14,579 nucleotides of DNA, taken from contig CAZVVN010000077.1 in assembly GCA_964630665.1 (NCBI GenBank), positions 1 through 14,579 of the forward strand. The letters run 5' to 3'. This DNA is from UBA9619 sp964630665 (GTDB taxonomy: Bacteria; Pseudomonadota; Gammaproteobacteria; Arenicellales; UBA868). The notes under the pieces are model-generated. The model saw nothing but the letters and a program-made list of their open reading frames with translations. It searched no databases and was not told where the DNA came from. The position numbers and the translations under genes were made by a program. Of this stretch, positions 7,289-13,112 are shown in pieces (position 1 is the first letter of the stretch; the number at the start of each line of letters is the position of its first letter).

Positions 7289-9010
7289 ATGACCCGAGAC
7301 ACAGGAACCAGAGCCTTTCTTGCCAGAACATTGTTTTTGGCAGTCGCTTTGTTTTCTGCTATCGCTGTTGCACAGACAGGATTGATTCAACCCACCGAGG
7401 AAGACACGGAGTCACGTGCCGTTCCAGACAGCGAGACCGCGTCTCCGGACAGTAATGAGACTTCTGAGGAAGCGACCATTACGATCAACTTTCGAGAGGC
7501 CGATATTCTCGAGGTGCTCGAAGCGTACTCGAACCTGCTCGACATCAATGTCGTCCCTGGTGAAGGGGTCTCCGGTGTGGTCACGGTCATCTCACCTGGG
7601 CCGGTCACCCGACTACAGGCTATAAACCTTTTGCACTCAATCCTGAAACACCGTGGTTTTGCGGTCATTGAAAACGATGGCTATATCAGCGTTGTTCAGG
7701 ATGCAATAGCAGAGTTGAGCGGCTTCCCCATTTACCGACCCGACATGCCGGATGATCAGGTGGCCATGCTGGCAGTACGACCCAGGTACATCGACGAAGA
7801 AACGCTCGCTGAGACATTCGCTGCTATGGGGTTGATGCGCCCGGTGTCCACTAACCGTGACGCTGGTGTGTTGGTGATCACTGCTGCGGCTTCAAAACTA
7901 AAAGGCATCGCTGAACTGATTGAGCAACTGGACGTTCCCCAGCGCCAGGTGATCACGCGCACCTACCCCCTTCAGTATGCGACCGCAGAGAAAATGGGAC
8001 CCGTGATTGCGGGGTTCATTGCCCAACTTTCAGGCCAGGACAGCCCTGGAGACTCGGACGGAGACTCCATCACCTCGGGCAGCGTAATGGTTGAGGAAAG
8101 AACCAATAGCCTGATTGTCATCGCTGAGGAAAAATACCACGAGCAGACCACGGCGATGCTGGCTGAACTGGACCAACGAAGCCCGCAGATTCTCCTCGAA
8201 GCGAAAGTGGTTGAAATCACCCTGGACCAAAACAACCAGATGGGTTTGCAGTGGCAGAAGATCCTGAGCGTACTACCGATGTCTGTTCTGACGTTCTCGG
8301 AAGCAGGTACTGCGGGAGTGACCAACGTTCTCAAAACTGCCAAAGAGGCTCTGGGCGGGAAAGAGGGCATCAACTATGCTCTGCTGGATCCCAAAAACTA
8401 CGCAGTAATGGTCAACCTGCTGGCTGCAGACAGCGACGCTCGAGTGCTGGCATCACCTCACCTGATGGCCTCCAATAACCGGGAGGCAGAGCTTCGAATC
8501 GGTGACGAGATCCCGGTACTCAAAGAAACGCGGATGGATACAAACAATAATCCGATCTCGACATTTGACAGGGAGAAAGTCGGCCTGGAACTGAAACTCA
8601 AGCCCACCATCGCCAGTAACCGGGACGTCAGCCTGGACCTGGAGATTTCCAACAGTAACGTTATCGAGGGGACCACCGGTGACAACCAGCATACGATCAC
8701 CGAGCGACTGGTCAAAACCCACGTCATCATCAAGGACAAACACACTCTGGTCATCAGCGGGCTGATCCGGGAAGACGTCAGTGGAGGCACCAGCGGCATA
8801 CCCGAACTGAAAGATCTTCCCAATATTGGCCCTGCATTTGGCAGTCAGAAAAAAAAGAAGAAATCAACCGAGCTGATGGTTCTGATCACCCCCTACGTCA
8901 TCCTTTCTGAGTCAGAAGCCGTTCGCATCGGCACCGATCAATTGCTGAAACACCCGGGCGCCGCAACGGCTGGGGCACTGGATCACATCGAGTTTGAATT
9001 TGACCTGTAG
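7289..9010 (+). CDS. gspD: Type II secretion outer-membrane secretin GspD
   Basis: Forms the multimeric outer-membrane channel. From ATG 7289 the product is 573 residues, shorter than the usual 650-700. A signal peptide spans about 1-28 (hydrophobic LFLAVALFSAIAVA, cleavage near AVA/Q). N0 lies at about 64-137 (INFREADILEVLEAYSNLL), an N1-type domain at 157-214, and a second N1-type domain at 222-296 with a Gly/Ser/Asp loop (SGQDSPGDSDGDSITSGS). The secretin core spans about 298-540 (PQILLEAKVVEITL, VLASPHLMASNN, LRIGDEIPV, VGLELKLKPTI, LVISGLIRED, STELMVLITPYVI). Only about 33 residues follow the core, so a long pilotin-binding S-domain seems absent. TTG 7241 would put extra polar residues before the signal peptide, hence ATG 7289. 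A run of eight A at 8849-8856 encodes Lys residues within the core; the frame stays intact. Confidence 0.95.
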   Translation: MTRDTGTRAFLARTLFLAVALFSAIAVAQTGLIQPTEEDTESRAVPDSETASPDSNETSEEATITINFREADILEVLEAYSNLLDINVVPGEGVSGVVTVISPGPVTRLQAINLLHSILKHRGFAVIENDGYISVVQDAIAELSGFPIYRPDMPDDQVAMLAVRPRYIDEETLAETFAAMGLMRPVSTNRDAGVLVITAAASKLKGIAELIEQLDVPQRQVITRTYPLQYATAEKMGPVIAGFIAQLSGQDSPGDSDGDSITSGSVMVEERTNSLIVIAEEKYHEQTTAMLAELDQRSPQILLEAKVVEITLDQNNQMGLQWQKILSVLPMSVLTFSEAGTAGVTNVLKTAKEALGGKEGINYALLDPKNYAVMVNLLAADSDARVLASPHLMASNNREAELRIGDEIPVLKETRMDTNNNPISTFDREKVGLELKLKPTIASNRDVSLDLEISNSNVIEGTTGDNQHTITERLVKTHVIIKDKHTLVISGLIREDVSGGTSGIPELKDLPNIGPAFGSQKKKKKSTELMVLITPYVILSESEAVRIGTDQLLKHPGAATAGALDHIEFEFDL

Positions 9011-9016
9011 CCTTGA

Positions 9017-9031
9017 AGGCCACACTGGCCT
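9017..9031 (+). other. Small hairpin just after gspD
   Basis: AGGCC and GGCCT form a 5-bp stem with a 5-base loop in the 54-base gap between gspD and gspE. An overlapping alternative (GCCTT-G-AAGGC, 9010-9020) also exists. No T-tract follows, so it does not look like a terminator. It might be a weak RNA-stability or translation element, or chance. Confidence 0.25.
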
Positions 9032-9064
9032 GATCACAGCCGACGACTCTTCGATGATCTGACA

Positions 9065-11473
9065 ATGGAACCCAACCTGACCCAGTCGCTGTCGCAATCC
9101 CGGCTCATGGCCGGCCTCCCACCCGACCTTTTGCAAGGCCTTGCCGAGTGTTTCGGAGAACCACGACAAGTACCGGCGGGAGAGGTATTCAAGAAAAGTG
9201 GCGAGCCTGCCGAGACCGCGTTCCTGGTCCGCTCCGGTAACGTACAGGTCTTGGAGAACCGCGGTCTTGCCGAAGAACACTACGCCTATACGGTTGGCCG
9301 CGGAGAAGTCATCGGCCTCACTGAACTGCTCAATGGTTCGGCCCAGGATGCCGAATACCGAGCAGCTGAAGACACATCTTTATCAACACTGGTGCAACCG
9401 ACATTCGATGGTTGGCTAAGCAAGCATCCCGAGTGCCGTTCAACCCTGACTGAAAGTTCTGCCCTCGACCGCCAGTACCATCTGTTGAGAAAAACCGAGC
9501 TGTTTTCGGAACTGAATGCGATCGATCTGTATGCCCTGGTTCGAGAGCTCTCACCGATGTTTGAACTGCATGAGGCAGGAGACTACCTGTTCCATGAGAA
9601 CGACTCGTCGGAAGCGGCTTTCCTGATAGCCAGTGGCGAGTACCTGGTGCTTAAGGAAAGTGCTGAGGATACCGCTGTCGCCACGCTGGCCGCCGGCGCA
9701 TTGACCGGTGTCGCCGGCCTGCTGCAGCATGGCCGCTACAACGCGGCACTCAGAACCGTCAACCGGGGAGAATCCTGGCGGCTGTCTGAAACAGGCATCG
9801 AGCGCCTGCGCGCCTGCAGCAGAAAAATCGACGGTCGTATCTCCCGCGAACTTTCACTGCCCCGCCTTAAGAACGATGCCTTGTTGTTTCAGCCTGACAC
9901 AGAAGACGGCGCACGCCTGATCTATGAGTTGCTGCGACACAGTCCAGGGGAACTCTGGCAGCGCTACCGGTACAACCATCAGACACCCCGCCAGGTTCTG
10001 GACATTCTCGAGCAGGTAACGGGAATTGACCCGCTCTACCCGAGTGACGACCTCCTGATCGACAGTGATCTGCCAAAACGATTTCCGGGAGACTTTGCCA
10101 AGGCACACCAGCTACTGCCGGTCTTCTATGACGGGCAGGGCGTACAGATTCTGACTTCTACGCCTTTCCTGGGATCACTGGTGAACGAATGCTCAGAACT
10201 GATTGAAGCACCGGTAAGGCTTCGGCTGACCGAGCCCGATTTCCTTGACCGGCTGATAGAGAACACTTACCGCGACATCGGCGATGTCGAAGAAGAGCAG
10301 GCGGACTCCACTGCCGAAAACGACTGGCAGCAACTGGACAGCCTGGACGACCTCCAGGAACAGGCCCAGGCTGCGCCGGTGATCAAGCTGGTCAACAGTG
10401 TATTTACCGAAGCGATCAGTCGCGGTGTCTCAGACATCCACCTTGATCCGGGAGAGACCCGCCTCGACGTCCGCTACCGGATGGATGGAGTATTGCAGGT
10501 CGTCAACAGCGTACCCCGCCAGTACCATCCTGCGGTCATCAGCCGGATCAAGATACTGGCAGACCTCGACATCGCAGAACGCCGCCTGCCCCAGGACGGG
10601 CGAATTTCATTACGTCTGGAAGGCAAGAGCTACGATCTACGCGTCGCGACAGTGCCGACTGTTCACGGTGAGAGCGTGGTCATGCGAATCCTTGACAAGT
10701 CCAGCATCAGGGTCAGTCTCGACGATCTCCAAATGGGACCCACCATTGGCCCACAATGGCAAGAATTGATCCGTCGAGCCAATGGGATCGTACTCGTGAC
10801 TGGACCGACCGGTTCAGGCAAGACCACGACACTCTATGCAACGATCAACGCTATCAGTTCACCGGAAGTCAACGTCATCACAGTTGAGGACCCGGTAGAG
10901 TACGAACTCGAGGGAATCAAGCAGATCCAGGTGAATTCGAAAATCGACCTCACCTTCGCAGTTGTGTTGCGCAGTATTCTACGCCTCGACCCAGACATTC
11001 TGCTGGTCGGCGAGATCCGGGATGGCGAAACAGCCGAAATCGCCGCTCAATCTGCGCTTACCGGCCACTTGGTCTTCTCCACTCTGCATACCAATGACTC
11101 GGCAACCGCGGTAACCCGTCTTGTCGACATGGGTGTCGATCCCTACCTGGTCGCTTCGACCGTCATCGGTGTGTTTGCCCAACGGCTCGTGCGACGACTG
11201 TGCCCGGACTGCCGGTCCCAAGATGAGGAAAACAACTGGCACGCCCCCGGCTGCCGGCACTGCGATTACAGCGGGTTCCGCGGCAGGCTCGGTATTTACG
11301 AGCTGTTACTGATCAACGATGACATCCGCAAACTGGTGATGGACGGCCGCAGTGCCAGTGAAATCATGCAGCATGCTCGCGAGAAAGGCATGCTGAGTTT
11401 GCTGGACGACGGCATGGCCAAGGTCGAGCAAGGTTTGACGACCCGCGAAGAGGTTCTCCGCGTAGGGCACTAG
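9065..11473 (+). CDS. gspE: Type II secretion ATPase GspE with two N-terminal cNMP-binding-like domains
   Basis: Cytoplasmic hexameric ATPase driving pseudopilus assembly. At 802 residues it is about 300 longer than standard GspE. The extra N-terminus holds two tandem cyclic-nucleotide-binding-like (CAP/Crp-type) domains. The first, about 16-118, has VPAGEVFKKSGEPAETAFLV, a GRGEVIGLTELL loop and EYRAAED. The second, about 146-250, has LFSELNAIDLYALVRELSP and AGDYLFHENDSSEAAFLI but lacks the GE of the phosphate-binding loop. Residues 285-405 form the GspE N-terminal (N1E/MshEN-like) domain, then N2E from about 437. Catalytic parts are Walker A GPTGSGKT (580-587), Asp box VEDPVEY, Walker B LRLDPDILLVGEIRD, and His box GHLVFSTLHTND. 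A tetracysteine zinc motif (C713, C716, C730, C733) has a short 13-residue spacer. The gspE stop is 1 base from gspF. cNMP domains suggest control by a cytoplasmic ligand; which ligand cannot be told. Confidence 0.95.
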   Translation: MEPNLTQSLSQSRLMAGLPPDLLQGLAECFGEPRQVPAGEVFKKSGEPAETAFLVRSGNVQVLENRGLAEEHYAYTVGRGEVIGLTELLNGSAQDAEYRAAEDTSLSTLVQPTFDGWLSKHPECRSTLTESSALDRQYHLLRKTELFSELNAIDLYALVRELSPMFELHEAGDYLFHENDSSEAAFLIASGEYLVLKESAEDTAVATLAAGALTGVAGLLQHGRYNAALRTVNRGESWRLSETGIERLRACSRKIDGRISRELSLPRLKNDALLFQPDTEDGARLIYELLRHSPGELWQRYRYNHQTPRQVLDILEQVTGIDPLYPSDDLLIDSDLPKRFPGDFAKAHQLLPVFYDGQGVQILTSTPFLGSLVNECSELIEAPVRLRLTEPDFLDRLIENTYRDIGDVEEEQADSTAENDWQQLDSLDDLQEQAQAAPVIKLVNSVFTEAISRGVSDIHLDPGETRLDVRYRMDGVLQVVNSVPRQYHPAVISRIKILADLDIAERRLPQDGRISLRLEGKSYDLRVATVPTVHGESVVMRILDKSSIRVSLDDLQMGPTIGPQWQELIRRANGIVLVTGPTGSGKTTTLYATINAISSPEVNVITVEDPVEYELEGIKQIQVNSKIDLTFAVVLRSILRLDPDILLVGEIRDGETAEIAAQSALTGHLVFSTLHTNDSATAVTRLVDMGVDPYLVASTVIGVFAQRLVRRLCPDCRSQDEENNWHAPGCRHCDYSGFRGRLGIYELLLINDDIRKLVMDGRSASEIMQHAREKGMLSLLDDGMAKVEQGLTTREEVLRVGH

Positions 11474-11474
11474 C

Positions 11475-12701
11475 GTGGCCTCTTTTCAGTACAAGGGTCG
11501 ACGTGACGGAAAGCATTGCGACGGCACTGTTGAGGCCCAAGACCGGAAACAGGCCATTGCACTGCTCAATGGTCAGGGTGTCCAGCTGCAGCAATTATCC
11601 GAGGTCGACGGCAATAAAGGCGGTTCAAGCGAGAGTGTTATTTCACTGAGTCTGGGTGGCGGCAAAAAGGTCAAACCTCGTGATATCACTATCCTGACTC
11701 GGCAGATGGCTACACTGCTGGAGGCAGGCTTTCCCCTCTCCCGGGCTCTCGAATTCGTTTCTCGCCAGGACAGCTCAGGACCGATGAGTGAAATGGTGGG
11801 AGATCTCAGTCGTGCCATACAGCAGGGCCGGGACTTTTCCCAGGCCCTGGCCGACTATCCGCAATACTTCGGAGGTATATACCTCAGCATGATTCGCGCC
11901 GGTGAGACCGGTGGAATTCTGGCCATCATGCTCGATCGGCTCGCAGAGATGCGAGAGGCCGATGAAGCGCTGACTGACCGCTTCAAGAGCGCCATGACCT
12001 ATCCTGCCCTGATGCTGGGTGCAATGTTCATTGCCCTGGGAGTGATGTTCGCCTACGTGGTGCCACAGTTCGCCACGATGTTTGAGGACATGGGCCGGGC
12101 CTTACCCGGCCCTACCCAGATACTCCTGAACGTCGGTAATTTCGCACAGACCTGGTGGCTCGCCATTATCGTAGTGCTGGTAGTGATTGGGGCATCTTTC
12201 CGGGCATGGACCAAGACCGTCGCGGGAGCCTATCAGTACGATCGGATACGGCTGGAAATGCCGCTCATTGGCGGTTTTATGATCCAGTTCGCCGTAGCCC
12301 GGTTGGCCCGTACAGCCGGTACCCTTCTGGAATCCGGCGTCAATATGGTCGATGCTTTTGCGTCGGCTGGCGATGTCTCGGGCAATCTCTATATCAGCGA
12401 AATCATGAAACGGGCCCTGGCTGATGTCCGCCAGGGCAAACCCCTGGCAGTCGCACTGTCAAGCGCTCCAATCATGCCGGTGTTGCTTAGAGAAATGATC
12501 GCCTTGGGTGAAGAATCCGGCCAGGTCGGCCCCATGATGAAGCGCGTAGCGGAAGTCTACGACCGTCAGACCCGAGAGATCGTCTCCGGTATCACCTCGA
12601 TCATCGAGCCTTTCATGGTTCTTTTCATGGGTGCAGTAGTCGGTATGGTGGTCATTGCCCTGCTGCTGCCGATATTCGAAATGAGTGTCGGGGGTACGTA
12701 G
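11475..12701 (+). CDS. gspF: Type II secretion inner-membrane platform protein GspF
   Basis: Polytopic core of the assembly platform, thought to be turned by GspE to insert pseudopilins. From GTG 11475 the product is 408 residues, the family norm. It starts MASFQYKGRRDGKHCDGTVEA, the usual GspF/PilC opening. Two homologous cytoplasmic GspF domains lie at about 73-170 (ILTRQMATLLEAGFPLSRAL, YLSMIRAGETGGIL) and 275-370 (ARLARTAGTLLESGVNMVDA, REMIALGEESGQVGPMM). Transmembrane helices lie at about 178-198, 226-246 and 379-401, the last with FMGAVVGMVVIALLLPIFEM. All expected elements are present. The start is one base after the gspE stop, so the two are translationally coupled. It is the last gsp gene in the window. 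Confidence 0.96.
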   Translation: MASFQYKGRRDGKHCDGTVEAQDRKQAIALLNGQGVQLQQLSEVDGNKGGSSESVISLSLGGGKKVKPRDITILTRQMATLLEAGFPLSRALEFVSRQDSSGPMSEMVGDLSRAIQQGRDFSQALADYPQYFGGIYLSMIRAGETGGILAIMLDRLAEMREADEALTDRFKSAMTYPALMLGAMFIALGVMFAYVVPQFATMFEDMGRALPGPTQILLNVGNFAQTWWLAIIVVLVVIGASFRAWTKTVAGAYQYDRIRLEMPLIGGFMIQFAVARLARTAGTLLESGVNMVDAFASAGDVSGNLYISEIMKRALADVRQGKPLAVALSSAPIMPVLLREMIALGEESGQVGPMMKRVAEVYDRQTREIVSGITSIIEPFMVLFMGAVVGMVVIALLLPIFEMSVGGT

Positions 12702-12839
12702 CCGGCACTCGTCATCATTGACAGCAATCTGTCCGTTCAGGTTTTAGGCCGAGCGGAACGTGCACGGAAAACATTATCTTGGTAACCTCGCTGTTGACAA
12801 CCGGTTAGCCATTCGACGAAACCACCGTTTGCCGGACAT

Positions 12840-12845
12840 AGGGAG
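12840..12845 (+). promoter_or_regulatory. Shine-Dalgarno of the 52-residue ORF
   Basis: AGGGAG lies 6 bases upstream of ATG 12852. The spacing and purine content are those of a functional ribosome-binding site, which supports the short reading frame being a real gene. Confidence 0.55.
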
Positions 12846-12851
12846 CCCGTC

Positions 12852-13010
12852 ATGGACAAGATCGTTTCTTTGCTGATGAATTACCTGGAACTCAACACGG
12901 AGCAGGCGACAGACCTGCTGATCATCACACTCGGTGTTTTCACGGGATCGTTTCTCGCCCTGTGCCTGTTCGGCATAATTTACGGCCTGATCGCAAGCAC
13001 CCGGTACTGA
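12852..13010 (+). CDS. Small single-pass membrane protein, 52 residues
   Basis: A short frame from ATG 12852 to TGA 13008-13010, preceded by AGGGAG. I do not recognise it. The product has an amphipathic, acidic start (MDKIVSLLMNYLELNTEQA), then a strongly hydrophobic stretch at about residues 22-47 containing LLIITLGVFTGSFLALCLFG, and ends with a short polar tail (ASTRY). It would be a one-helix inner-membrane protein; the Gly and small residues in the helix would suit helix packing. It lies 150 bases after gspF on the same strand, so it may be read from the gsp transcript or from its own promoter. Small membrane proteins near secretion genes can be accessory factors, but nothing here ties it to the T2SS beyond position. 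Chance is unlikely given the ribosome site and coherent hydrophobicity, but it remains a prediction. Confidence 0.6.
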   Translation: MDKIVSLLMNYLELNTEQATDLLIITLGVFTGSFLALCLFGIIYGLIASTRY

Positions 13011-13046
13011 ATCCCGCGATTCCATATAATGATTGACCGCACTACC

Positions 13047-13079
13047 TGGCGCCAGCCGCACAGTTGAATAGTGGCGCTA
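13047..13079. other. Inverted repeat between convergent genes
   Basis: GCGCCA (13049-13054) pairs with TGGCGC (13072-13077), extendable by a G-T and a T-A pair, around a 17-base loop. It lies in the 102-base gap between the small ORF and the convergent lipoprotein gene, where a bidirectional terminator would be expected. No T-tract follows on either strand, so it is not a convincing intrinsic terminator. Confidence 0.3.
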
Positions 13080-13112
13080 TCTGCCTTCAACCATGGCAGG
13101 ACACACAGAAAG

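Noticed and set aside
8849..8856. Run of eight A in gspD as a programmed or erroneous frameshift site
   Set aside because: The frame continues without a break through STELMVLITPYVI, a conserved secretin motif, so no frameshift is needed to explain the gene.
12718..12799. Two TTGACA hexamers (12718 and 12794) as promoters for the small ORF
   Set aside because: Neither has a good -10 at the right distance (about 3 of 6 matches at best after the first, none after the second). A promoter here is possible but not supported.
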